A stretch of DNA of 64,000 nt from Croceibacterium xixiisoli. Its GTDB lineage: Bacteria > Pseudomonadota > Alphaproteobacteria > Sphingomonadales > Sphingomonadaceae. Shown here in pieces: positions 11,036 through 18,713 of the stretch. How positions within the stretch are numbered: position 1 is the first letter of the stretch; every line of letters starts with the position of its first letter. The notes under the pieces are model-generated. The model had not been told where the DNA came from. It was given only the letters and a program-made list of their open reading frames with translations, and searched no databases. Location of the stretch: the NCBI RefSeq assembly GCF_009827305.1, contig NZ_WTYJ01000001.1, positions 806,001 through 870,000 of the forward strand, in the 5' to 3' direction. The position numbers and the translations under genes are program-made.

Positions 11036-12667
11036 TCAGGCAGGCTCCAAGGCGTTGTGCAGGACGGCTTCCAGCAAGCGGGAGCGGGTTTGTTCGCCCG
11101 TGGCGAGGCTGGCTTCGAGCCCATCGCACACGGCCATCAACTCATCGACCTTGACGACGATGCGGTGCTGTTCGGCAAGCGGGGGCAGCGGAACAAGATA
11201 GCGCTTAACGTTGCTTGATGAGAGGTTCGGCTGCGCAGTGCCGTTGTCAAAGCGTCGCAGCTGCTTACGTCCAAACGGTGAAATCAAATAGAAATAGACG
11301 AACCGTCGATCAACGGATCGTCCCGGCCGGATTATCATGAGGGACGAAGCAATCGCACCCCTATCGAACGGTTCTATGAATGCGGTCTTCCCAAACGTGG
11401 CGCCGCGCAGGCAGTATACGAGATCGCCAGGAATGATCTTGCCGCCACCGAGAGAGGTAAATTTCTTCTCTGTGATGTAGTGCATGCTGGCTGGCGAAAG
11501 CGTTCCATCCGGTTGGATATGCCCAGTGTTGATCCACGGAACACCGGATGACACGTAATCGGATCGATTGGGGTATTTGCTGCTTCGATCGCCGTTTTCG
11601 AAAGTGGCTACGTCCGAAAACTCAGCCCATCGCCATGATGTGGGCAAATCAAAAGGAGCTTTCGCCTCGGCATTGACACTGCGGATTTCAATTGGGCTTT
11701 CGCTAGGGTCCTGCTCGACCAGTTTGCCGCGCACGGCGAGGTTGAGGATGGTTTGGCGCAGTTGCTTGATCTGGTCGGGGCGGGTGGTGAGTGTGGGGAG
11801 GTTGGCCAGCGCGAAGCGGACGTCTTGTCCAAAGGCTTCGGGATCGGGGGCGTTGAGTTTGGCCAAGGTGGACAGGGTGAATGTGTCACGCGCCGCCTCG
11901 CGCTCTGCCCGCGCCGCCTCAAGCTGATCGCACAGGGCCATCAACTCATCGACCTTGGCGACGATGCGGTGCTGTTCGGCAAGTGGTGGCAGCGGAAACG
12001 GAAGGACCGCGAAATCGGCATCGTTGATGGCAGGATATGCCTGACCGCGTTGCGTTGCCTCCACACATTCGATCATGAATGGGGTGCGAAGAACGATCCA
12101 AATGTAGCGCGGCAGCACCATCCCATAGCCGTTCAAGATTGCGAAAGCCGTGCTTGCGATGGGGGCAGGATCAAAGTCCTGTTCGATCACCGCCACGTTC
12201 AGAAGGTAGGGCCTGACGCATGAATAGATGACGTCGCCCTTTTGCGTGATCTTTCGTGCCCGACTTGGCGCGTCAGCCGATGCAATAACCTTTGGCTTTG
12301 CAACGACGCCAGCCTCTTTGTTGATCGCGGTGACATCAATGTAGGTGAACGGCGCGCCCGGTATGGCTTGACCCCGGTCGCTGGTGATTTCACGAATGGG
12401 CACCCACGCCCAGTTGAAGGGAAGGTCAAACAAAGGGTCGTCAACGGCTGGAAGTGGCTTAGGTTTTCTGATTTCTCCAGCCTTCACCAACCGCGACCTC
12501 TCAGCCGCAATTCGCTTCAATAATTCCGACGCCGGTTCATCCCGGGCATCTTGGTCCACCAGCTTGCCACGCACGGCCAAGTCCAGAACGAACTGGCGCA
12601 AACGGGCAAAGGCATTGGGCGCGTCGGCAATACGCGCATAATGTTCCAGCAATAGGGCAGCGTTCAT
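11036..12667 (-). CDS. hsdS: Type I restriction-modification specificity subunit
   Basis: DNA-recognition subunit (543 aa) of the HsdR2M2S complex. It has the standard two target-recognition domains (about residues 80-210 and 335-500) separated by conserved helical spacers. The repeated spacer elements are obvious: 'LDLAVRGKLVDQD' near residue 30 and 'LNLAVRGKLVEQD' near 308, and 'LPPLAEQHRIVAKVDELMA' near 225 and its copy ('IVVKVDELMA') near 510. The ATG overlaps the hsdM stop by 4 bp (ATGA). The two TRDs differ from each other, so a bipartite asymmetric target is expected, but the sequence it recognises cannot be predicted. Confidence 0.96.
   Translation of the reverse strand: MNAALLLEHYARIADAPNAFARLRQFVLDLAVRGKLVDQDARDEPASELLKRIAAERSRLVKAGEIRKPKPLPAVDDPLFDLPFNWAWVPIREITSDRGQAIPGAPFTYIDVTAINKEAGVVAKPKVIASADAPSRARKITQKGDVIYSCVRPYLLNVAVIEQDFDPAPIASTAFAILNGYGMVLPRYIWIVLRTPFMIECVEATQRGQAYPAINDADFAVLPFPLPPLAEQHRIVAKVDELMALCDQLEAARAEREAARDTFTLSTLAKLNAPDPEAFGQDVRFALANLPTLTTRPDQIKQLRQTILNLAVRGKLVEQDPSESPIEIRSVNAEAKAPFDLPTSWRWAEFSDVATFENGDRSSKYPNRSDYVSSGVPWINTGHIQPDGTLSPASMHYITEKKFTSLGGGKIIPGDLVYCLRGATFGKTAFIEPFDRGAIASSLMIIRPGRSVDRRFVYFYLISPFGRKQLRRFDNGTAQPNLSSSNVKRYLVPLPPLAEQHRIVVKVDELMAVCDGLEASLATGEQTRSRLLEAVLHNALEPA
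11124..11192 (-). repeat. Direct repeat copy encoding hsdS distal conserved helix
   Basis: Stretch of 69 bp that recurs at 11928-11996 with only a few mismatches, in the same orientation. It encodes the 'LAEQHRIV-KVDELMA' spacer helix. Such repeats allow recombination between target-recognition domains. Confidence 0.8.
11928..11996 (-). repeat. Direct repeat copy encoding hsdS central conserved helix
   Basis: Partner of the repeat at 11124-11192, about 800 bp apart inside hsdS. A second, more diverged pair (about 11718-11765 and 12558-12605) encodes the 'LAVRGKLV' spacer. Confidence 0.8.
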
Positions 12668-14121
12668 CGGGCCAGCGCCTCGGCCAGAATGGCTTGCAGT
12701 TGCGCGCGCAGGTCTGCCGCCTTGGCTTCGACCTGATCCAGCTTTGCCAGCAACTCCGTCGGATCGCCGTGATCGGCTTCCTCGCTATGCGGGTTCTTGA
12801 AATCGAGATTGTAGCCGCGCGACTTCACCTTGTCGGCGCTGACCTTCCATGCCTGTGGCCCTTCTTCACGGCCCTCGCGCTCAGGTCCGCCCCACCATGC
12901 CACGCAAGAGGCGAAATGCTCCTTCCGGATTGGCTTGGTCATCGAATAGGCTTTCTGCCCTGCTGGCACCTGATGTTCGTAGAACCAGATGTCCTTGGTC
13001 GGCTCGCCCTTCTCGAAAAACAGCAGGTTGGTGCCGATCGAGGCGTAGGGCTTGAACACCGAGTTGGGCAGGCGAACGATCGTGTGGAGGTTGCACTCTT
13101 CGAGCAGCGCCTCCTTCAGCCGGGTTTTTACGCCTTCGCCGAACAGGCTGCCATCAGGCAAGACGATAGCGGCCACGCCGCCCTTACGCAGCAAACGGAT
13201 GAACAGGGCCAGGAATAGGTCCGCCGTCTCGCGCGTGCGGAAATGCTGGGGGAAGTTGCTTTCGATGCCGTCTTCTTCCTTGCCGCCGAAGGGCGGGTTG
13301 GTGAGGATTACATCGACGCGGTCCTTCTGCTCCCACGATATGTAGGGTCGGGCCAGCGTGTTGTCGTGCCGCACGAAACTTGGGTCTTCTACGCCATGGA
13401 GCAGCATGTTGGTGACGCAGAGCATGTGTGGGAGCGGCTTCTTTTCCACCGCGCGCAGCGATTGCTGCATCAGCGCCTCGTCCTCGGGCCGCTTCACGTA
13501 GCGGTCGCGCATGTGCTTCATCGCGCAGGTCAGGAAGCCGCCGGTGCCACAGGAAGGGTCGAAGATGATCTCGCCCGGCTTCGGGTCAATGCGGTCCACC
13601 ATGAAGGCTGTGACGGCGCGGGGGGTATAGTATTCACCCGCGTTGCCGGCGGATTGCAGGTCGTTGAGAAGCCGCTCGTAAACGTCGCCGAAGTGCTGGC
13701 GCTCGGACAGATTATTGAAGTCGATGTCGTTGATCTTGTTGACCACCTGCCGGAGAAGCTGGCCGGATTTCATGTAGTTGTAGGCATCCTCGAACACGTC
13801 GCGCACCACGCGGCGGCGGTCTCCGGGGTGGCCGGTGGGCTTGAGGCCCTTCATCGCCGGGAACAGTTCCTCGTTGATGAAGGCGAGCAGCGCCTCGCCA
13901 GTCAGGCCTTCGGGATCGGCCGCCCAATTGCGCCACTGGAACTGGTCGGGAACCGGCGACTGATAGCCGTCGCGCATCAATTCCAATTCCTGATCCTGAT
14001 CGTCGATGATTTTCAGGAAGAAAAGCCAGCAGAGCTGGCTGATACGCTGGGCGTCACCATCGACGCCGCTGTCCTTGCGCATAATGTCTTGAATGGATTT
14101 GACGAGAGTGCGAACCGACAT
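12664..14121 (-). CDS. hsdM: Type I restriction-modification DNA methyltransferase subunit
   Basis: N6-adenine methyltransferase (485 aa) that protects host DNA and, with HsdS, forms the core of the restriction complex. An N-terminal helical HsdM domain (about residues 5-140) precedes the Rossmann-type methylase. AdoMet-binding motif I is 'FDPSCGTGG' (residues 187-195) and catalytic motif IV is 'NPPF' (275-278), typical of gamma-class N6-A enzymes. The 'AGEYYTPRAVTAFMV' lead-in is standard for the family. The ATG at 14121 follows the hsdR stop by 3 bp. Length and all key motifs are intact, so it is probably active. Confidence 0.97.
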   Translation of the reverse strand: MSVRTLVKSIQDIMRKDSGVDGDAQRISQLCWLFFLKIIDDQDQELELMRDGYQSPVPDQFQWRNWAADPEGLTGEALLAFINEELFPAMKGLKPTGHPGDRRRVVRDVFEDAYNYMKSGQLLRQVVNKINDIDFNNLSERQHFGDVYERLLNDLQSAGNAGEYYTPRAVTAFMVDRIDPKPGEIIFDPSCGTGGFLTCAMKHMRDRYVKRPEDEALMQQSLRAVEKKPLPHMLCVTNMLLHGVEDPSFVRHDNTLARPYISWEQKDRVDVILTNPPFGGKEEDGIESNFPQHFRTRETADLFLALFIRLLRKGGVAAIVLPDGSLFGEGVKTRLKEALLEECNLHTIVRLPNSVFKPYASIGTNLLFFEKGEPTKDIWFYEHQVPAGQKAYSMTKPIRKEHFASCVAWWGGPEREGREEGPQAWKVSADKVKSRGYNLDFKNPHSEEADHGDPTELLAKLDQVEAKAADLRAQLQAILAEALAR

Positions 14122-14124
14122 TGA

Positions 14125-16584
14125 TTAAGCAACTTCCTGATAAAGTTCGTTTTGTAAGGCGTGGACGGCATCTTCAAAGCCGGCTTTGCCCCCGAAAGCC
14201 TTGATGAGTTGGACCGGGGTGCCGAGCGTGTTCAGCGGCGGGATGCGCAGGACGTTGGTATCGTCAAGATTAAGCACCCCCTCGTCGGCATACTTGTCGA
14301 GCAGGGCGCGCAACACGGCGCGGGCCTGCTCGCCATATTTGGCGAAAACATCGCGTTTCTGCACATTCTCCGCTCGCTCGCGCCGGGTCAGCGGCTTGCG
14401 ATCAAAGGCGATGTGGCAAATTAGATCGAACGGATCGAGGTCTTTGCCGAGTTCATCTGCGATGACATCGAGCGCGAGGCCTTCCGCTGATATTTCATCG
14501 ACCAGCGCCTGTTTGCGTTCGGCACCATTCCACCGGGTAAGGAATTCATCCAGGCTAGAAAAGTGCTTACGCAGCGCCTTTTTGGTGAAGTCACGCAGGC
14601 TTTCGGTAACGAGCCTGCCACTCTCATCAAGATATTCGACCCGCTCGGCTACGATTTGCACGGTCACGCCATCGACATAGACCTTGCCGTTCTTGTCGTC
14701 GCCATCCGTGATTGTGATGTCAGGATTATAGCCACCGTCGATGATAGTTTCGCCATCGCCTGGGACAACGGGATTGTCGGTGTCGTCGTCGCTCGAAAGA
14801 GCAGCATCATCAGGGGGTGTGACAGGATCGTCTTCTCCCGGCTCATATATCTGTTCAGGTTTGCCATCAAAATCAGGGTCGGCGAAGTGGTTTGTCGCGC
14901 CGCGAAAGTCCATGAGAGTGAAGAAGAACTTGCGGGTGTCTTCATGCACTCTAGTGCCGCGCCCCACGATCTGCTTGAACTCGGTCATGGAGCCGACATC
15001 GCGGTCTAGCACGATCAGGCGGCAAGTCTGGGCGTCAACGCCGGTGGACAGCAGCCGCGACGTTGTAACCAAGACTGGATAGCGACTTTCGGGGTCGATG
15101 AAGTTGCCCAATTGTGCCTGACCTTCGGGGTCGTTGCCGGTGATCCGCATGACATAACGAGAATTTTCGGCCACGAGGTCAGCATTTGCGTTGATCAACG
15201 CCTGCCGCATGCGTGCTGCATGTTCCTGATCGACGCAGAACACGATTGTCTTCTGGTAGCGGTCACCGCTTTCTTTCAGAAATTCGGTAACTTTGCGCGC
15301 GACCAATGCAGTGCGGTTATCCAGCACCAGCGACCGGTCAAAATCCCATGTATTGTAAACGCGATCCTTGACCTTGTTGCCTTGGCGATCAAGCTGCCCT
15401 ACCTCTGGGCGATAACCTTGGATGTCACGATCCAAATGGATCTTGATGACCTTGTAAGGCGCAAGGAAGCCGTCGCGAATACCTTCCTTCAAGGTGTAGC
15501 TATAAACCGGTTCGCCGAAGTAGTGGATGTTGGACGCGTATTTGGTTTCCTTTGGCGTCGCCGTTAGGCCGATCTGAGTGGCTTCGGAGAAATGCTCAAG
15601 GATTTCGCGCCAAGCGCTGTCCTCGGCTGCGCTGCCTCGGTGGCACTCGTCGATAACGATGAGATCGAAGAAACTGGGCGAGAACTCCTTGAACAGTTTT
15701 TGCCGTTCCTCTGGACCCGTGATGGCCTGATACAGCCCAAGGTATATTTCGTAAGCGGTATCAACCCGCCGTTTCTTGTCCATGGCGATAGGCAGTTCGC
15801 CCCCTGTACCATCATCGCGTTCGATTGTTTTCGCATTGGTGGACAGCTTAGCCATGGCTGGTCCGAAAGGACGGAAGTCGTTGGCCATCGTCTGATCGAC
15901 CAACACGTTGCGGTCGGCAAGAAAAAGGATGCGCTTCTTGTGCCCACCCTTCCATAAGCGCCAGATGATCTGGAACGCCGTGTAGGTCTTGCCGGTGCCA
16001 GTCGCCATAACCAGTAAAACCCGGTTCTGACCTGCGGCGATAGCTTCGAGCGCCGCGTTGACGGCACTCACCTGATAATAGCGCGGCTGCTTACCGCTAC
16101 CATCATCATAATAGTCTTCGAGAACAATCTTTTCGCCTTCTGGCGTCAGTTCCTTCCACGCGGCGTATCGCTGCCATAACGCGTCTGGCGAGGGAAATGC
16201 ATCTAGGGCTAATGAGATTTCGCGCGCATCGCTCATGCCCGTGCGGTCATGGAACACAAATCCGTCGCCATTTGATGTGAACACGAATGGGATGTCGAGG
16301 GTTTCGGCGTATTCCAACGCCTGCTGCATACCTGCGCCCATGGGCTGACTGTTGTCTTTGGCTTCAATCAACGCCAGTGGAATGTTCGGTTTGCAATAGA
16401 GCACATAGTCAGCCCGTTTGCCCTTGCCGCGGCTGACCATTTTGCCACGTACGATTATGCGGCCTTTCGTAAAGCTGACCTCTTCCCTGATTTGCAGCAT
16501 TTCATCCCAGCCAGCTTTTTTCACAGCGGGCGTTATAAACTTCGTGCAAATATCGCGTTCGCTCAGCAATTTTTTGTTGATCAT
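14125..16584 (-). CDS. hsdR: Type I restriction endonuclease subunit R (EcoEI-like)
   Basis: DNA translocase and nuclease subunit, 819 aa. The N-terminal nuclease has a PD-(D/E)xK core: Asp59 in 'RADYVLY' and Glu74/Lys76 in 'ALIEAKD'. The SF2 motor shows Walker A 'MATGTGKT' (193-200), DEAD-type box 'DECH' (312-315) and motif III 'TATP' (341-344). The C-terminal domain ('LRKHFSSLDEFLTRW' onward) looks like the EcoEI_R_C HsdM-contact domain. Between motor and C-domain there is a strongly acidic Asp-rich insert at about residues 600-650. The frame extends to a GTG at 16611, but the ATG at 16584 with AGGA upstream is preferred. It is first in the hsd operon; this R-M-S order is common. All catalytic residues seem intact. 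Confidence 0.96.
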   Translation of the reverse strand: MINKKLLSERDICTKFITPAVKKAGWDEMLQIREEVSFTKGRIIVRGKMVSRGKGKRADYVLYCKPNIPLALIEAKDNSQPMGAGMQQALEYAETLDIPFVFTSNGDGFVFHDRTGMSDAREISLALDAFPSPDALWQRYAAWKELTPEGEKIVLEDYYDDGSGKQPRYYQVSAVNAALEAIAAGQNRVLLVMATGTGKTYTAFQIIWRLWKGGHKKRILFLADRNVLVDQTMANDFRPFGPAMAKLSTNAKTIERDDGTGGELPIAMDKKRRVDTAYEIYLGLYQAITGPEERQKLFKEFSPSFFDLIVIDECHRGSAAEDSAWREILEHFSEATQIGLTATPKETKYASNIHYFGEPVYSYTLKEGIRDGFLAPYKVIKIHLDRDIQGYRPEVGQLDRQGNKVKDRVYNTWDFDRSLVLDNRTALVARKVTEFLKESGDRYQKTIVFCVDQEHAARMRQALINANADLVAENSRYVMRITGNDPEGQAQLGNFIDPESRYPVLVTTSRLLSTGVDAQTCRLIVLDRDVGSMTEFKQIVGRGTRVHEDTRKFFFTLMDFRGATNHFADPDFDGKPEQIYEPGEDDPVTPPDDAALSSDDDTDNPVVPGDGETIIDGGYNPDITITDGDDKNGKVYVDGVTVQIVAERVEYLDESGRLVTESLRDFTKKALRKHFSSLDEFLTRWNGAERKQALVDEISAEGLALDVIADELGKDLDPFDLICHIAFDRKPLTRRERAENVQKRDVFAKYGEQARAVLRALLDKYADEGVLNLDDTNVLRIPPLNTLGTPVQLIKAFGGKAGFEDAVHALQNELYQEVA

Positions 16585-16822
16585 CGAGGCCCGTCCTGCA
16601 TGAGCGGACACTAAATTGACGAGGGCTAAAGTACCAGACCCAGCCCGGATATTTCACAGCCTCGCGCGCGTGTCGGCTCTGCATGCCATTTCTTTCGAGA
16701 CGCCAATTTGCATTATGAAGGTCGTGATATCTGCCTCTTTGCTGGTTCCACAAAAACCCCGGCACCTCTCGCGCCCTCACGCATTGCCCAAATGACACTC
16801 TTCAAAATCATGAGGTAACCAT

Positions 16823-17158
16823 ATGAGGGGCAGCAGAGAACGCGTGGCGGATGTCATCGCCGGGCAGAGTGGGCGGCAGCAGCGCAAGGCGTTTGTCCGA
16901 TCGCTCAAGGAAACCGCCGTGCGCGCGGTTGTTACCGCCAGTGTGACCTTTGCCGTCGGGCTGGTGCTGAAGCGATTGTTCGAACAGTCGGTTTCGGAGG
17001 CGGCCAAGGAAGGCGCGAAGGATGGTGTGGATGAGCAGGTTGCAGAAGTGACCGGCGAAGCGACCGAGGGCGCGAGCGCGACGGACAATGCTCCGCTGCC
17101 GACCGGGGCGCGGGCTCAGCCGGGCGCGGGTGTCGAGGCGGATACTGCCAGCATCTAG
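16823..17158 (+). CDS. Small hypothetical protein with one membrane segment
   Basis: Predicted 111-aa protein of unknown function. A basic N-terminus ('RQQRKAFVRSLKETAVR') is followed by one probable membrane helix ('AVVTASVTFAVGLVLKRLF', about residues 34-53) and an acidic, Ala/Gly-rich tail that is probably disordered. A GAGG ribosome site lies 7 nt before the ATG. Codon use (G/C at third positions) looks like that of the core genome, unlike the hsd block next to it. A strong terminator at 17217-17259 follows, which supports it being a real transcription unit. Confidence 0.55.
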   Translation: MRGSRERVADVIAGQSGRQQRKAFVRSLKETAVRAVVTASVTFAVGLVLKRLFEQSVSEAAKEGAKDGVDEQVAEVTGEATEGASATDNAPLPTGARAQPGAGVEADTASI

Positions 17159-17216
17159 GGCGATTTCCTGGCAGGTGGGGTCATCTGCTGTTTCGGAAAT
17201 CTTGGAAAACAGAATG

Positions 17217-17259
17217 AAACAGAGCGGCGATCCGATGCAATCGGGTCGCCGCTCTGTTT
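17217..17259 (+). terminator. Strong intrinsic terminator
   Basis: A 14-bp perfect stem (AAACAGAGCGGCGA / TCGCCGCTCTGTTT) is extended by a T-G wobble and an inner CCGAT/ATCGG pairing around a GCA triloop, giving about 20 paired positions. It ends in TTTT and starts in AAA, so it can work in both directions: for the small gene on the plus strand and, in principle, for the minus-strand gene at 17320. Confidence 0.85.
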
Positions 17260-17319
17260 TGCGGGATTGGCTGCGGCGGGGGCCGGGCCTGTTGGTCCGG
17301 CCGCCCGCCTGATGGGCGA

Positions 17320-17775
17320 TCAGGCCTGGGTTTTGGTCGGGCTCAGGTCGATTTCGCCCTCATCCTCGCCATCCCAGTAATGCACGCGGTTGCCGTGGAC
17401 CTTGATCAGCACCAGGCCCGGGGTGTCGATGCCGTCCGGCCACCAGCGTTCCAGGCCCTTGGTCCAATGTTCGGCGAACAGGCTCTTGTCGCGGATCAGT
17501 GCGGCTTCGCCTTCCACGGCCAGGAAGAAGGGCCGCTGGCCCAGAATGCCGGAGCTGCCCTGATAGCTGAGGTTGACCTTGGGATCGGCGGCAATGTCAT
17601 CCACCATCAGCGCGGTGTCGTCGGTGAAGAACCAGGCGTCGCCGTCATAGTCGACCTCCCGATTGTTGCTCATCGGCCGCGATCCGATGGCGCCGCCTTT
17701 GGTGTGGGTGGCAAGCATCGCGAAATCGATGTCCTTCATCTTCTTCGCGAGATCTTCGATCGTTCTGGTGGTCAT
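17320..17775 (-). CDS. Pyridoxamine 5'-phosphate oxidase-like (general stress protein 26 family)
   Basis: Flavin-binding split-barrel protein (151 aa) of the PNPOx-like superfamily. Typical elements are 'AMLATHTKGGAIGSRPMS' (first strands), 'AWFFTDD', 'KVNLSYQG' and 'FLAVEGEAAL'. The length fits the general stress protein 26 subgroup rather than true PdxH. Members bind FMN or FAD and may reduce unknown substrates; I infer no specific reaction. It is on its own between the terminator at 17217-17259 and the extensin-like gene, 73 bp from the latter on the same strand. Confidence 0.9.
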   Translation of the reverse strand: MTTRTIEDLAKKMKDIDFAMLATHTKGGAIGSRPMSNNREVDYDGDAWFFTDDTALMVDDIAADPKVNLSYQGSSGILGQRPFFLAVEGEAALIRDKSLFAEHWTKGLERWWPDGIDTPGLVLIKVHGNRVHYWDGEDEGEIDLSPTKTQA

Positions 17776-17848
17776 GTGCGGTCCTTTGCTTCAGTCCAAA
17801 CCCGCTCAGCAACGCGCGAGACGCGTGATCGGGCATGAGGAATTCCGC

Positions 17849-18568
17849 TCACCGGCACACTCCGCCGAAACCGCGCTCGGCCTGGTCCAGGTGGAAGTGA
17901 TCGCGGTGGGCGGCGTTGTATTCGGGGGAGAGGACGGTGCCGAAGGCGCGGCAGGCTTCGTCTCTGGCCTGGCGGAGGAAGATGCCCTTTTCGCTGCCGT
18001 CTTCCCAGTCTCTCAGCACGCTGATGCGGCGGCCGTCTTCCAGGACGAAGGCGGCAATGTCGATGGCGTTGCCGGTGGCGTGTTCGCTCCAGCGGCCGGT
18101 CTGCCCGCCACCGATCCGGCGGCAGTTGTAGGCGCCCAGATGCTCGATGGTTGCGATCTCCGATCCCAGCAGCTGGCGGGCGGCGGGTTGCAGGCCGTGT
18201 TGCAGCCACAGCTGATATCCGGCGGCGACGGCGCAGGTGGTGGCCGGGGAATTGGGGTAGAGGGCAGCGCTGTCCTCTGCGGGGTCCAGTACCGTGCGGG
18301 CGCTGCGGCGGCATTCTCCCTCCCCCGCGTCAGGCAGAGCGGTGAAGGCGATGCCGCTGCGTTCCAGCGTCGCCTGGCATGCCGCCGGGTCCGACTTTAT
18401 CGCCGCCAGCTTGCTGGCCGTGGCCATGCCGGGCGGATCGCGCAGGTCTAAGGGGGCCCAGGGGCTGTGCTGCGGATGCTGTTTCAGCCAGTTGTTGCCG
18501 GCAAACAGCCCCGCCGCCAGCAGACCCAGGACAATGATCGTTCCCCAAGGGAGGCGGATGAAGCGCAT
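17849..18568 (-). CDS. Extensin-like C-terminal domain protein
   Basis: Protein of 239 aa with one N-terminal membrane anchor or uncleaved signal (residues 8-24) and a periplasmic extensin-like C-terminal domain. The candidate metal site is 'SEHATGNAIDIAAF' (His163, Asp170) and 'HRDHFHLD' (His224, His226), the same layout as in M15/LAS-type D,D-peptidases. Four to six cysteines (for example 'AACQ', 'GECRR', 'TTCAV', 'YNCRR') suggest disulphides. A role in peptidoglycan processing is inferred from the resemblance to LAS enzymes; the family itself is not well characterised. It is divergent from the aminopeptidase gene, sharing a 145-bp upstream region. Confidence 0.88.
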   Translation of the reverse strand: MRFIRLPWGTIIVLGLLAAGLFAGNNWLKQHPQHSPWAPLDLRDPPGMATASKLAAIKSDPAACQATLERSGIAFTALPDAGEGECRRSARTVLDPAEDSAALYPNSPATTCAVAAGYQLWLQHGLQPAARQLLGSEIATIEHLGAYNCRRIGGGQTGRWSEHATGNAIDIAAFVLEDGRRISVLRDWEDGSEKGIFLRQARDEACRAFGTVLSPEYNAAHRDHFHLDQAERGFGGVCR

Positions 18569-18713
18569 GGCTGTTTCAGCGGCTCAGCCGCGCGATCGTT
18601 CCAGCGGATGCAGCGAAGTTTGGCTGGCGGCGGGATGCGAGCGGGCCCTTGCCATCCCCCGGTTTCGGCCCGAATGTGCGGCGCTGTTTCCATCTCTTTC
18701 TTCAGGAGCCCCC

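Larger units (their letters stand above)
9801..16584 (-). other. Defence island: hsdR-hsdM-hsdS-DUF3644
   Basis: Four same-strand genes with gaps of 3 bp, a 4-bp overlap and 2 bp form one operon. By eye the block has more A/T and less biased third positions than the genes on both sides, consistent with horizontal acquisition. It sits between the M16 peptidase gene and a small membrane-protein gene, with gene-free flanks of 230 bp and 238 bp. No integrase, tRNA or obvious flanking direct repeat was seen, so the mode of entry is unknown. Confidence 0.75.
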
